Made by a program: the position numbers and the translations under genes | Notes under the pieces: model-generated | What the model was told of the DNA's origin: nothing | The model's database searches: none | The model's input: the letters and a program-made list of their open reading frames with translations, nothing else | Shown: piece after piece, positions 26,600-35,355 of the stretch | Numbering within the stretch: position 1 is the first letter of the stretch | How the letters are laid out: each line of letters begins with the position of its first letter | NCBI GenBank assembly: GCA_022712895.1 | Contig: JAFLJS010000023.1 | Location: 62,001-126,000, forward strand | DNA: 64,000 nucleotides | Source of the DNA: Desulfocapsa sp. | GTDB taxonomy: Bacteria; Desulfobacterota; Desulfobulbia; Desulfobulbales; Desulfocapsaceae | Reading direction: 5' to 3'

Positions 26600-27704
26600 T
26601 AAGTGCATAACCTCTGTAGGTAGTAGAGCCCCAAACACCATTGAGTAAAACAAGGCTTAGGTGTATTCTGGAAAAAAGCTACCAAACGATTTTCCGGAGG
26701 TTCCAAATGAGTTACCAACACCTAAGCCTTGCAGAAAGATACTATATCGAGACAGAGCTAAAAATGGAAGCATCAATCAGTAAAATAGCCAAAGTTATGG
26801 GGCGTTCCCAAAGCTCTATTTATCGAGAAATACGCCGCAATACAGGTCGGCGTGGCTATCGGCATAAGCAAGCTGACCGTTTTGCTGGAGAACGCCATTT
26901 AAACAAGCCAAAAGCCATCAAACTGACAGAAGAAATCAAATACCTGACTACGTCCTGCATTACCCGAGAATGGAGTCCTGAGCAAATATCCGGTCGTTTC
27001 CATGCAGACGGGTGGCTTTCATTGCATCACGAAACAATTTATCAGTTCATTTTAACCGATAAATCCTCAGGTGGCCGACTCTACAAGCATTTACGCCACC
27101 AGAACAAAACCTACCGCAAACGTTACGGATCTGCCCATAATCGTTCAGGTATCCCCAATCGTACCGACATTGACGAAAGACCTTCTGAGGCCAACAACCG
27201 TGAACGTGTTGGCGACTGGGAAGCTGATACGATCATAGGTAAAAGCCATAAAGGGGCAATAGTAAGCATTGATGATGGGAAATTTAAACTACGTTTTGCT
27301 GTGCCACTGGCCGGTAAGAAAGCAAGATATGTTAAAGACGCAATAGTGTCTCTCTTGTCACCTATAAAAGAGTTCGTAGAAACGATGACCTTTGACAACG
27401 GAAAAGAATTTACTCTCCATGAAAAGATAGCAACTGATCTTGCTTGTTCAACCTATTTTGCCAAGCCTTACCATTCCTGGGAAAGAGGACAGAATGAAAA
27501 TGCCAACGGCTTGCTACGTCAACACTTTCCAAAAGCTATGGAACTTGTGGATATAACGACGAAACAAGTCATTGATGCTGTGGACAAATTGAACAACAGA
27601 CCAAGAAAACGTCTTAATTTCAAAACGCCCTATGAAGCGTTTGAAAGCTTAACAGGCGTGAATGTTCAAAAATAACGGGTTATGCACTTATCACTTGAAT
27701 TCAG
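26586..27704 (+). mobile_element. IS30-family insertion sequence
   Basis: The ends form an inverted repeat of 27 positions: CTGAATTC-gtata-ATAAGTGCATAACC on the left (26586-26612) and its inverse on the right (27678-27704), where only the five central bases differ. The inner 14 bases are identical. The length of 1119 bases and the single transposase fit IS30. No clear target duplication is visible. The insertion separates the polysaccharide operon from a decayed defence-type patch. Confidence 0.82.
26707..27675 (+). CDS. IS30-family transposase
   Basis: The ATG at 26707 is preceded by an excellent GGAGG, so this start is preferred over an upstream in-frame ATG at 26641. The 322-residue product begins with an IS30-type HTH (LSLAERYYIETELK ... 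SISKIAKVMGRSQSSIYREI). It carries the DDE core: GDWEADTIIGKSHKG (first Asp), TFDNGKEF (second Asp), and the glutamate in RGQNENANGLLRQHFPK. The frame is complete and looks functional. Confidence 0.93.
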   Translation: MSYQHLSLAERYYIETELKMEASISKIAKVMGRSQSSIYREIRRNTGRRGYRHKQADRFAGERHLNKPKAIKLTEEIKYLTTSCITREWSPEQISGRFHADGWLSLHHETIYQFILTDKSSGGRLYKHLRHQNKTYRKRYGSAHNRSGIPNRTDIDERPSEANNRERVGDWEADTIIGKSHKGAIVSIDDGKFKLRFAVPLAGKKARYVKDAIVSLLSPIKEFVETMTFDNGKEFTLHEKIATDLACSTYFAKPYHSWERGQNENANGLLRQHFPKAMELVDITTKQVIDAVDKLNNRPRKRLNFKTPYEAFESLTGVNVQK

Positions 27705-27963
27705 GTTAGTTGACTGTATGCTTCATGCCAAAGAAAAATATTATGGGACAGGGATGTCAATTTATGAACAAATTATAGATTGCATGGTCTTCCAACTGTA
27801 CTTTCCTGACCACATGCAGGAGAAGCAAATAGACATCCTGCAATTCGTGGAAGAGGAGCTTCACGCCCGCTGGACTCACCCGCACAGCGAAGTTCGCAAC
27901 CGCATCAAACTCTTTGCCGTCCGCAGCCCTGATATCTTAAAACCCATTCTGGAATCCAGCTAA
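27705..27963 (+). pseudogene. C-terminal remnant of a restriction-modification methylase
   Basis: An open frame beginning inside the IS30 right end reads [20 protein letters not shown] and then [17 protein letters not shown] to a stop at 27963. This resembles the extreme C-terminus of Eco57I/TaqI-like DNA methylase-endonuclease proteins. The body of the gene is missing, and the start codon that could be used (27682) is supplied by the insertion sequence. I regard it as a remnant cut off by the IS30 insertion or a deletion with it. The family assignment rests on the short YEQIIDxMVFxLYFP motif only. Confidence 0.45.
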
Positions 27964-27970
27964 CGCCATC

Positions 27971-28621
27971 ATGAAAAAACAGGGAAAATATTCAACCTCC
28001 GGGTTGGTGGAAGATCAGTATATGCCGGGCTCTGGTGGGCAGGTACTCAAAAACCGCTTGAATATCACGACTAAAGATGAAATTGATAAGATCGAAACAG
28101 AACTGCTTTTTGTGGTAACCGAGCAACTGTTGGATGAGTTGGATACAAATCACTGTTTCTCTGCTGATGGTATTATGCAGATGCACCGCCGGTGGTTGGG
28201 TTCGGTGTATACGTGGGCTGGGTCATATCGTCAGGTTATGATGAGCAAGGGCAATTTCATGTTTGCCGCCCCGGCATATATACCAGGGTTAATGGCGGAT
28301 TTTGAAACTGAAATCCTGCAAAAATATACCCCGTGTGTTTTTGATTCAAGAGAGAAAGTCGTTACGGCCCTGGCTCTAGTCCATACGGAGCTTCTCCTGA
28401 TTCATCCATTTCGGGAGGGGAACGGTAGGGCTTCCCGGCTGTTGGCAACATTGATGGCCTTACAGGCAGGTCTGCCACCGCTTGATTTTAGTGATTTTGA
28501 GCAAGATCGCCGGGAAGAATATTTTGCCGCCGTCCGGCACGGACTGGATAGAAACTATACACCCATGGAAGAGGTGTTCAGCGCCGTGATTGCCCACTCA
28601 CTAAAGGCTTTCGGGGCATAG
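27971..28621 (+). CDS. Fic/DOC family AMP-transferase (probable toxin)
   Basis: This 216-residue protein has the complete catalytic motif HPFREGNGRASR (about residues 138-149) and the Fic flap region (MMSKGNFMFAAPAYIP). Fic enzymes transfer AMP to target proteins and are often toxins. There is no inhibitory S/TxxxEG/N helix inside this protein, so it depends on a separate antitoxin. A small gene encoding exactly that motif lies on the opposite strand, overlapping the 3' end by 44 bases. The length and N-terminus (SGLVEDQYMPGSGGQVLKN) are usual for stand-alone Fic proteins. Confidence 0.9.
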   Translation: MKKQGKYSTSGLVEDQYMPGSGGQVLKNRLNITTKDEIDKIETELLFVVTEQLLDELDTNHCFSADGIMQMHRRWLGSVYTWAGSYRQVMMSKGNFMFAAPAYIPGLMADFETEILQKYTPCVFDSREKVVTALALVHTELLLIHPFREGNGRASRLLATLMALQAGLPPLDFSDFEQDRREEYFAAVRHGLDRNYTPMEEVFSAVIAHSLKAFGA

Positions 28622-28778
28622 CTTTATCCCTTTTTTGCAGGAGATTGCGAATAACACCATTAGCGGTGGTGATACCTTCAATGGCAGAAGATGAACAGAC
28701 AGAGGCAATAAGCCCAGTTTGACGTTTTACCCTGTCCCGCAGGTATGGATTTGTTTGGCTGACAAGTACTTTTTTCAT
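28578..28778 (-). CDS. Small Fic-antitoxin-like protein with inhibitory helix motif
   Basis: From ATG 28778 the gene encodes 66 residues starting MKKVLVSQTNPYLRDRVKRQ and containing CSSSAIEGIT, which fits the Fic inhibition motif S/TxxxE(G/N). Class I Fic antitoxins insert this helix into the active site of the toxin. A TATAAT box lies seven bases before the ATG on this strand, and could give a leaderless or very short leader transcript. The convergent, overlapping orientation with fic is unusual, because these antitoxins normally precede the toxin on the same strand. It might instead be the N-terminal scrap of another Fic protein. Confidence 0.6.
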   Translation of the reverse strand: MKKVLVSQTNPYLRDRVKRQTGLIASVCSSSAIEGITTANGVIRNLLQKRDKAMPRKPLVSGQSRR

Positions 28779-28833
28779 ACTACGATTATAGCACAATCGG
28801 TAAAAATTTACATTTGCTTTGTGGTGAAACTGA

Positions 28834-29531
28834 ATGAAAAAAATATCTCAAATCAAGACCAGGAATTTCAAAGCGTTTCAGGGTGAGCAGGTCTTTGACC
28901 TGAAAGGTAAGAATGTTCTGGCCTACGGTAATAACGGTTCCGGTAAGTCATCTCTGTTTTGGGCCTTGTACGCTCTGACCTAGAGCAGCATCAAAAGGGA
29001 TACGGAGATTCAAAAATATTTCAAAAACTTCAAAGAGTCAGACAAGGCTACGCATCAGTCCTTGCGAAATGTGTTCACCGATGAGGATGAAGATTTCTAC
29101 ATCGAACTGACCACCGTAGATGAACATAGCACAACAGAGACCTACATCATTTCCCACGATACCATCATCCAGGAATTGAACCAGGCCAGTGATTTTATAA
29201 ACTATAAGCTGCTTCACAATTTTTACACAGCAACCCACGAGCAGGAGGTAAACCTGTGGCCTGTCTTTGAGCGTGATATCTTCCCGTTTCTTATGGATGA
29301 CGCCAACCGTGTCATGCTCGACAAAATTCAGGCAAGAACAGAAGATGTCATACGATACAGCTCCGGACAACCTGTTAGAGGAAAAAAGGCCGACTTCTTG
29401 AAGAGATCCAAAGTACGCTGAAACGAGTTATGAATCCAGCATCCCACGCCTCGACCATACCATTTTTTGGAGCAGAATTGAAAGATGCTATTGCAGCAGT
29501 CAAAAAGCTAAAGACACATTTGAGCGATTAG
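28834..29531 (+). pseudogene. Broken AAA-family (SMC/RecF-like) ATPase
   Basis: The frame starts MKKISQIKTRNFKAFQGEQ with Walker A AYGNNGSGKSSL, then meets an amber codon at 28981-28983 (LYALT-TAG-SSIKRDTE). Homology-like sequence continues in the same frame to about 29400 (LLHNFYTATHEQEVNLWPVF). It then shifts by one base to read LEEIQSTLKRVMNPAS and ends at 29531. With one nonsense codon, one frameshift and no Walker B region, it is a decayed fragment of a larger defence-type or repair-type ATPase. Confidence 0.85.
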
Positions 29532-29719
29532 AACAGAAATCAGAGACAAACCATGGTTTCAGTTCAACAACAAAAAAAGTCAACATATCTCCCCTGTGTT
29601 GTCTCAAATAGCCTTTCAGCATAGAAGAGATCTCTCTTGGCAAGTCTTGGCTTTGGAGCATACCGTATAGGTTGAAATGGTTTCCTGATTCTGTCAGATT
29701 TTATTAGACCTAACCACAG

Positions 29720-30280
29720 CTAAAACAATCCTGGAATAAACATTTTGCTTCGCTGCATGTACTGCCTGTAACTCTCCCCAAAAAAACGAATATTCTCTCC
29801 CTCTTCCACCCTTGCCGCAATGAACAGAAAAAACGTCACGCCAATAACCAGCACAGATGTTAGAAAAGAAATGTTTTTCAGATATGTGCCCCAGGCAAGA
29901 AACAGCAGGGAACTGTACATGGGGTGCCGAATATAACTGTACAGACCATCTTCCACGACATTTACTGTGTTTTCAAAAGCGTGATTTTCGGGCATATCCT
30001 GCCTTTCAGCATGCCCCCCTTTCTGAGTAAGCATCCACAGCGATTGAACAATAAAACAGACCGAAACGGAGAGAAAACACCAGGAAAGGAAAGGAAACAG
30101 AGAGAACGGATTATCAAACCAGTGGGGTTGGTTGATAAGTAGTAACAGTAAAATGCCTTCAAAGACAAAAAAACGATAGAAGCCGTGGGTGCCAGGGTTC
30201 TGTAGTGAGCGCCATGAAAAACGAATTAAAAAGAGCGTAGCCAGTATAAAAACAATTATTCGGATCACACTTTCCATCAT
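29720..30280 (-). CDS. ICMT/PEMT-like membrane methyltransferase
   Basis: This 186-residue protein has five hydrophobic segments and the signature RHPMYSSLLFLAWGTYL near residue 115 followed by EGENIRFFGESYRQYM. This is the cofactor-binding region of isoprenylcysteine-carboxyl/phospholipid methyltransferases. It may methylate a lipid carboxyl or head group. Its ATG overlaps the stop of the FAD oxidoreductase gene (ATGATG), so the two are one operon. Because that operon is divergent from the darA/darB arm, O- or C-methylation of the cluster product is a reasonable inference. Confidence 0.8.
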   Translation of the reverse strand: MMESVIRIIVFILATLFLIRFSWRSLQNPGTHGFYRFFVFEGILLLLLINQPHWFDNPFSLFPFLSWCFLSVSVCFIVQSLWMLTQKGGHAERQDMPENHAFENTVNVVEDGLYSYIRHPMYSSLLFLAWGTYLKNISFLTSVLVIGVTFFLFIAARVEEGENIRFFGESYRQYMQRSKMFIPGLF

Positions 30281-31755
30281 AAACTCACATTCTTTATAAA
30301 ATTTTCCGGCCCAAGGATCAGTTTCACCGTGCTGAACGATCCCATAATAGTGCCTATCACCCCTGGTGCCAATACATTTTGACCAGCCAGGTATAAACCT
30401 TTGACTGCCGTTCGGTTGAGCAAGGCCGTGGCAAGAGTTTGGCCTGTAGAACGTAGTACCCCGTAAGTACTGCCATCCGGGCTATTCATCCAATCTCGCA
30501 GGGTAAGAGGAGTTGCGACATCAAGAAGTTTTAGATTACTGAAGTTGCCAAGTACTCCCGCTGCCTCCTCCAAAAGTTGTTCAGCACAATCTCTTTTCAG
30601 ACTGTTATACTCGTTCCCACGCCTGCCGCTTTTACTCTCTTTCCATGGGGTCCATTTTTCGTCATGCCCGGAAGTCAGGATTGAGAGAAGACTCTTCTCC
30701 TGCCTGCCACTTTTACGAATTTGATAAAATTTCAAATCCGTTATATTACCTGCGGGATCAGTATCTACGTTATAGATATTATAGGGTTTTTCTGGATGAA
30801 CAGTTGCATCAACAGAGGCGTGTACGGAAAAAATAGAGTGCGTATTCTGCAACTTTTGTATCCTATGTCTGTATGAAGGTTTTACAGCACCATCCGGAAG
30901 CATTTTCAATACCATTTGGGGATGAATTGCTCCTATGACGATATCAGCATCAACCCTCTCACCACTGATCAACTCCACCCCTTCGACAATACGATTTTGA
31001 ACAATAATTTTGTCGATTTCTGATCCAGTTTGTATAGTCCCGCCAAGATTCTGAAAGCGTTTTGCAAACACATCAGCCATGGCAGCGCCACTGATATCAA
31101 GCCTCCACGAAGAGGAGAGATAGGAAGCAAGAGCCATATTATGATAATACGCGGGACAATCCCCCACTGCGACCCCAATCCACGAAGATGCCATGGCCAG
31201 AACACTTCGCAACCCCGGAGAACATCCGAGGCTGTCCAGAATTTCACCATATGGTTCCGCCTGATCAAGGAGACTGAAATCGTTATCGGTGCCAAAAAGC
31301 AGATCGAGATTATGTAATTGCTTTGATGTGTCACGAATATGGGCCACAACACTCTGGATGCATTTGGTATCGCGTGGAAATCCTTCGTGCAGGTTGGCCT
31401 CAAAGGCGTCAAAGCCTTCGGGTAAATCAAATTTCAGAGGATTACTCTCTGTGGCGTTAAACAGGTACCTGTCGATAACACCGTTTGTTCCCATTCGGGA
31501 AACAGGAATCCCCTCTTTTACACCCAGGTATGTAAAAAAGGTATCAAGGATCTGCCCTTTTGCTAACGAGCCCAGATAATGAACACCGGTTTCACATTCA
31601 AAGCCATCACGAGTATAACTTCGCAGCAGCCCCCCAGCTCGTCTATTTTTTTCTAATATCCTAACGTCATATCCTAGTTTTGCCAGAATAATCCCAGTAC
31701 TCAGCCCACCAATCCCTGAGCCTATAATCAACACCTTTTTCGAATTACTCAGCAT
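30277..31755 (-). CDS. CrtI/retinol-saturase-like FAD oxidoreductase
   Basis: This 492-residue protein has the N-terminal FAD fold KVLIIGSGIGGLSTGIILAK (about 7-26) with EKNRRAGGLLRSY, and the C-terminal FAD motif GLYLAGQNVLAPGVIG. It belongs to the phytoene desaturase / all-trans-retinol 13,14-reductase superfamily, which oxidises or reduces conjugated polyene chains. Such enzymes are seen beside flexirubin-type and ladderane-candidate clusters. It is divergent from the dialkylresorcinol genes, with only 36 bases between the outer start codons. The substrate is inferred to be the cluster's polyene or acyl chain. Confidence 0.87.
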   Translation of the reverse strand: MLSNSKKVLIIGSGIGGLSTGIILAKLGYDVRILEKNRRAGGLLRSYTRDGFECETGVHYLGSLAKGQILDTFFTYLGVKEGIPVSRMGTNGVIDRYLFNATESNPLKFDLPEGFDAFEANLHEGFPRDTKCIQSVVAHIRDTSKQLHNLDLLFGTDNDFSLLDQAEPYGEILDSLGCSPGLRSVLAMASSWIGVAVGDCPAYYHNMALASYLSSSWRLDISGAAMADVFAKRFQNLGGTIQTGSEIDKIIVQNRIVEGVELISGERVDADIVIGAIHPQMVLKMLPDGAVKPSYRHRIQKLQNTHSIFSVHASVDATVHPEKPYNIYNVDTDPAGNITDLKFYQIRKSGRQEKSLLSILTSGHDEKWTPWKESKSGRRGNEYNSLKRDCAEQLLEEAAGVLGNFSNLKLLDVATPLTLRDWMNSPDGSTYGVLRSTGQTLATALLNRTAVKGLYLAGQNVLAPGVIGTIMGSFSTVKLILGPENFIKNVSL

Positions 31756-31791
31756 CCAAGAATACCTTCTGTTCAGTTATGCAATTAAATA

Positions 31792-32787
31792 ATGAAAAAT
31801 TGTTACGTAATCAGTACAGTACAGCACAAACCGATTGAAATTAATTCAAACCCAATTAGAAATACAACAAATACCGTGAAAAAAGTACTGATCCTCTACT
31901 ATTCGCAGAGTGGACAATTACAGAATGTTCTGGACAATATCCTTATGCCCATGCGGCAAGATAGTAATATCAGCTGTGATTACAAGCAAATAAAACCTAA
32001 GACGTCTTTTCCGTATCCCTGGAAATTCTATGATTTCTTCGATGTTTTCCCAGAATCAGTCTACCTCAACGGTTGTGAAGTCGAAGCAATCGACTGCCAA
32101 AAAAAATACGATCTGATTATTCTTGGATACACCGTCTGGTTTCTCTCTCCATCCCTTCCTATTACCGGATTTCTACAAAGTCCTCAGGCGAAAAAAATAT
32201 TCAAGGGCAAACCGGTTATCACCGTTAATGCCTGCCGTGATATGTGGTTGACGGCTCAGGAGAAGATGAAATCACTTCTTGAAAACGTCGGTGCACACCT
32301 TATTGACAACGTGGTTCTCACCGATCAGGGAAAATCCATTCACTCCTTTATCACCACTCCACGCTGGATGCTGACCGGAAAAAAAGATGCTTTCTGGTTA
32401 TTCCCAAAAGCTGGTGTGGCCGAGAACGAAATTGAAGAAGCATCTCGTTTTGGTGAGCGCATCTGTACCGCGCTTGCGAACGATCTTGAAAAGAAAAAAG
32501 AACCACTGCTCAAAAACCTTGGCGCAGTAAATGTGGTGGGGAAACTCATCGCCACAGAACGTATTGCTCACAGAAGTTTTCTCATCTGGTGCAAACTTAT
32601 CAAAAAGGCTGGTCCTCCCAAGTCTCGTGGCCGCAAGGTTGTAATCACTATTTATGCTTTTTTTCTGCTGGCTCTGGTACTCACCATTGTTCCTGTTAAT
32701 ATCATTATCCGCAAGCTGCTCTACCCTTTTCGGAAAAAACAGATTACAAAGGCTATCAACTACTACGAAGCTCCTTCCGGGAAATAA
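31792..32787 (+). CDS. darA: Dialkylresorcinol condensing enzyme DarA-like (flavodoxin fold)
   Basis: The protein shows the flavodoxin-like start of the DarA/CurA group: KKVLILYYSQSGQLQNVLDN, then KPKTSFPYPWKFYDFFDVFP and DLIILGYTVWFLSPSLP. A C-terminal membrane-associated helix (FFLLALVLTIVPVNIIIRKLL) ends it. DarA acts with the ketosynthase DarB in making dialkylresorcinols, the aromatic-lipid half of flexirubin pigments. DarB follows 6 bases downstream. The start is uncertain: ATG 31792 gives a 28-residue unmatched leader, while GTG 31876 gives MKKVLILYYSQSG as in relatives and would leave a more natural 120-base divergent promoter region. Confidence 0.85.
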   Translation: MKNCYVISTVQHKPIEINSNPIRNTTNTVKKVLILYYSQSGQLQNVLDNILMPMRQDSNISCDYKQIKPKTSFPYPWKFYDFFDVFPESVYLNGCEVEAIDCQKKYDLIILGYTVWFLSPSLPITGFLQSPQAKKIFKGKPVITVNACRDMWLTAQEKMKSLLENVGAHLIDNVVLTDQGKSIHSFITTPRWMLTGKKDAFWLFPKAGVAENEIEEASRFGERICTALANDLEKKKEPLLKNLGAVNVVGKLIATERIAHRSFLIWCKLIKKAGPPKSRGRKVVITIYAFFLLALVLTIVPVNIIIRKLLYPFRKKQITKAINYYEAPSGK

Positions 32788-32793
32788 GAGCAG

Positions 32794-33945
32794 ATGCCAC
32801 AACACGTTTACATTACACATATTTCGTCATTTTTCCCCAATGATCCCGTATCAAACGATGATATGGAAGACATCCTTGGTAAAATAGGCGGACGCCCATC
32901 ACGTGCTAGAAAATTAATCCTGCGCTCCAACAAAATCAAATCCCGATACTATGCCATTGACCCTAAAACAGGCAAAGCATCCCACAGCAATACGGAACTA
33001 ACTGCTGAGGCAATCCGTAATCTGCAAAGGATGGGCTGCAATCTGGACAAACTTGCGCTCCTTGCCTGCGGTACTACTCTACCGGACCAGATCATGCCCA
33101 ACCATGCACTTATGGTGCAGGGTGCCTTGCAGTTACATCCCTGTGAAGTGGTTGCCACTTCAGGTATTTGTCTCTCTGGCATGATGGCACTCAAATACGG
33201 CTATCTTTCCATTAAAGCCCAGGAAACCACAAATGCAATTGCCACAGGCTCTGAAAATGTATCCTCTCTCATGCGTGGACATCTTTTCAAAGAAGAATCC
33301 AAAACTGGCGAAGAGCAGCTGAAACAGAACAAAAATGAAATCGCCTTTGAAAAAGATTTTCTGCGCTGGATGCTCAGTGACGGCGCGGGTGCTGTGTGGA
33401 TGAGTGACCAGCCCCTATGCGACGGAATTTCCCTTCGCATTGACTGGATAAAACAGATTTCTTACGCTGGCGAGCTACCCACCTGCATGTATTCTGGGGC
33501 CGACAAAGAAGAAAGTGGTAAATTGAATGGCTGGCGAACATTTTTACCGAAGGCCTGGATGGATCATTCTATTTTTGCCATTAAACAGGATGTGAAACTG
33601 CTCAACGAGAAGATTATCGAATACACAATCACCAAACCACTGCAAACACTGGTGGATGATGGACAGGTAGAGGCGGACAACATTGACTGGTTTCTCCCCC
33701 ATTACTCATCAGGTTATTTTCGCGATAAGGTCTATGACGGAATTGTGGCGGCAGGTTGTGATATTCCACAAGAGAAATGGTTCAGTAATCTCAGCAGCAA
33801 GGGTAATACCGGTTCTGCATCCATTTATATTATCCTTGAAGAACTGTTCCACTCGGGAAAACTCAAAAAAGGTGAGACCCTGCTCTGTTATATTCCCGAG
33901 AGCGGACGATTCTCCACCGCATTTATGCAGTTAACGGTGGTGTAA
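32794..33945 (+). CDS. darB: Ketosynthase III, DarB-like
   Basis: This 383-residue FabH-fold enzyme has the full Cys-His-Asn triad: Cys126 in TSGICLSGMMALKYGY, His about 303 in FLPHYSSGYF and Asn about 337 in SSKGNTGSASIY. DarB-type enzymes condense a beta-keto acyl thioester with a second acyl unit to make the carbon skeleton that becomes a resorcinol ring. Being directly after a DarA-like gene makes this assignment much stronger than FabH of primary metabolism. FabH-type enzymes using acyl-ACP would load from the ACPs encoded at 37245 or 42555. Confidence 0.87.
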   Translation: MPQHVYITHISSFFPNDPVSNDDMEDILGKIGGRPSRARKLILRSNKIKSRYYAIDPKTGKASHSNTELTAEAIRNLQRMGCNLDKLALLACGTTLPDQIMPNHALMVQGALQLHPCEVVATSGICLSGMMALKYGYLSIKAQETTNAIATGSENVSSLMRGHLFKEESKTGEEQLKQNKNEIAFEKDFLRWMLSDGAGAVWMSDQPLCDGISLRIDWIKQISYAGELPTCMYSGADKEESGKLNGWRTFLPKAWMDHSIFAIKQDVKLLNEKIIEYTITKPLQTLVDDGQVEADNIDWFLPHYSSGYFRDKVYDGIVAAGCDIPQEKWFSNLSSKGNTGSASIYIILEELFHSGKLKKGETLLCYIPESGRFSTAFMQLTVV

Positions 33946-33947
33946 CG

Positions 33948-34367
33948 ATGGAAACCAGCAATGTCCCCCAACAGGATATTTCCACCTATTCAGGAAATAA
34001 AAAAGCGATGTACGCCACACAGAAAAATGGCGACTACACCGTCATCGCCTCAAGCGGCTGGAGTGTTGAGGAAGCGGTAACCAAACAGGCCATACAGGAG
34101 CTTGAGCGCTTGGCAAATACCGCTTATCAATCAGTTGTTGCCGGTAAATTTTCCCCCCTCTATTTTCATATGTACGATCAACGTATGGATCTGCCAACCC
34201 TTGCCCAGAGCAGTGGTTTTTTTCAATGGCGGGTCAAACGCCATTTCAAACCAGTTATTTTCCAAAAACTTTCGACAAAAATCCTTGCTCGCTACAGTGA
34301 TGCTTTGGGGCTAGACAGAGATATTCTGTGCACGATTCCAGAAAAGAGGAAGCAGGGAAATGGCTGA
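33948..34367 (+). CDS. Unrecognised cluster protein
   Basis: This 139-residue protein has no signal peptide or membrane segment. The first half is mixed alpha/beta (YATQKNGDYTVIASSGWSVEEAV), and the second half is basic and amphipathic (FFQWRVKRHFKPVIFQKLS). I do not recognise a family. It overlaps the BtrH-like gene by 8 bases and follows darB after 2 bases, so it is translationally tied to the resorcinol arm. A role as a small scaffold or as a partner of the ketosynthase or acyltransferase is possible but only inferred from position. Confidence 0.65.
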   Translation: METSNVPQQDISTYSGNKKAMYATQKNGDYTVIASSGWSVEEAVTKQAIQELERLANTAYQSVVAGKFSPLYFHMYDQRMDLPTLAQSSGFFQWRVKRHFKPVIFQKLSTKILARYSDALGLDRDILCTIPEKRKQGNG

Positions 34368-35355
34368 AACTCATTTTAAGCATGACCATTTCGCCCACTG
34401 CGAAAGTGGTGTTATGTCCCTTATGCTCCGCCATCATGGCCTGGATATCTCAGAGCCCATGGCCTTCGGGCTCTCTACAGGGCTCATGTTTGCCTATATC
34501 CCTTTTGTCAAACTTGGTGGTATGCCCCTTATAGCTTATCGCAATATGCCTCGAGGCATCATCAAGGGCTTGCAGAAAAATATCGGTATTCGAATGAAAA
34601 TGCACACCTTTTCAAATCCGGAAAAGGGTACAGAGATGCTCAATTCGCTTCTGGCACAAGGTAAATTTGTAGGGGCTCAAACCTCCGTTTTCTGGCTTCC
34701 CTACTTTCCACCTGAAATGCAATTCCACTTTAACGGACACAATCTGATTGTGTACGGCAGAGAGGAAAACGAATATCTAATCAGTGACCCTGTTTTAGAA
34801 AACCCTGTCAGATGCGAAATTTCCGCACTGCAGAAGGCACGTTTTGTCAAAGGAGTCATGGCCCCCAAAGGCCTGTTATACTATCCGGAATTTGTGCCAG
34901 CAGAGATCGATTTTGAGAAGATCCTGCCCAAAGTCATTCGTAAGAATGCAAAGATTATGCTCAAGACACCACTTCCCATTGCCGGTGTCAGTGGCATTCG
35001 AGCGCTGGCAAGAAAGATTGCAAAACTCAAGAAAAAAGAGACACGTTACGCATCACTGTTCTTAGGACATATTGTACGAATGCAGGAAGAGATCGGCACA
35101 GGCGGAGCAGGATTTCGTTTTATCTACGCCTCTTTTTTGCAGGAAGCTGGCACAATACTGGACAATTCACAGCTGAGTGAAAGTTCACAAGCGATGACAG
35201 CGGTGGGCGATGGGTGGCGTGATTTTGCCATGATGATTGCTAAAGCGATTCGCAACAAAAAGGGTGAGCCGATTGATTTCATGGCAATCAGTAACAAATT
35301 ACTCTCCGTTGCAAGCTCAGAGGCAGAGGTGTACAAACGCCTGATGCAAATATGA
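34360..35355 (+). CDS. BtrH-like acyltransferase (DUF4872)
   Basis: The N-terminal half has the cysteine-peptidase-like fold of BtrH: HFAHCESGVMSLMLRHHG (Cys about 13), FNGHNLIVYGREENEYL (His about 128) and ISDPVLENPV (Asp about 145), making a Cys-His-Asp triad. The rest is the alpha-helical DUF4872 region. BtrH moves an acyl group from an acyl carrier protein to an acceptor, so this protein could join the polyene or fatty acyl chain to the dialkylresorcinol hydroxyl, the ester bond of flexirubins. The gene overlaps those before and after it. Confidence 0.85.
   Translation: MAETHFKHDHFAHCESGVMSLMLRHHGLDISEPMAFGLSTGLMFAYIPFVKLGGMPLIAYRNMPRGIIKGLQKNIGIRMKMHTFSNPEKGTEMLNSLLAQGKFVGAQTSVFWLPYFPPEMQFHFNGHNLIVYGREENEYLISDPVLENPVRCEISALQKARFVKGVMAPKGLLYYPEFVPAEIDFEKILPKVIRKNAKIMLKTPLPIAGVSGIRALARKIAKLKKKETRYASLFLGHIVRMQEEIGTGGAGFRFIYASFLQEAGTILDNSQLSESSQAMTAVGDGWRDFAMMIAKAIRNKKGEPIDFMAISNKLLSVASSEAEVYKRLMQI

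Noticed and set aside
28981-28983. In-frame TAG in the AAA ATPase as a possible pyrrolysine codon
   Set aside because: The same gene also has a frameshift near 29400 and lacks Walker B, so decay is the simpler explanation.
29419-29421. TGA in the ATPase fragment as a second selenocysteine codon
   Set aside because: The real continuation is in another frame and a further stop follows within a few codons.
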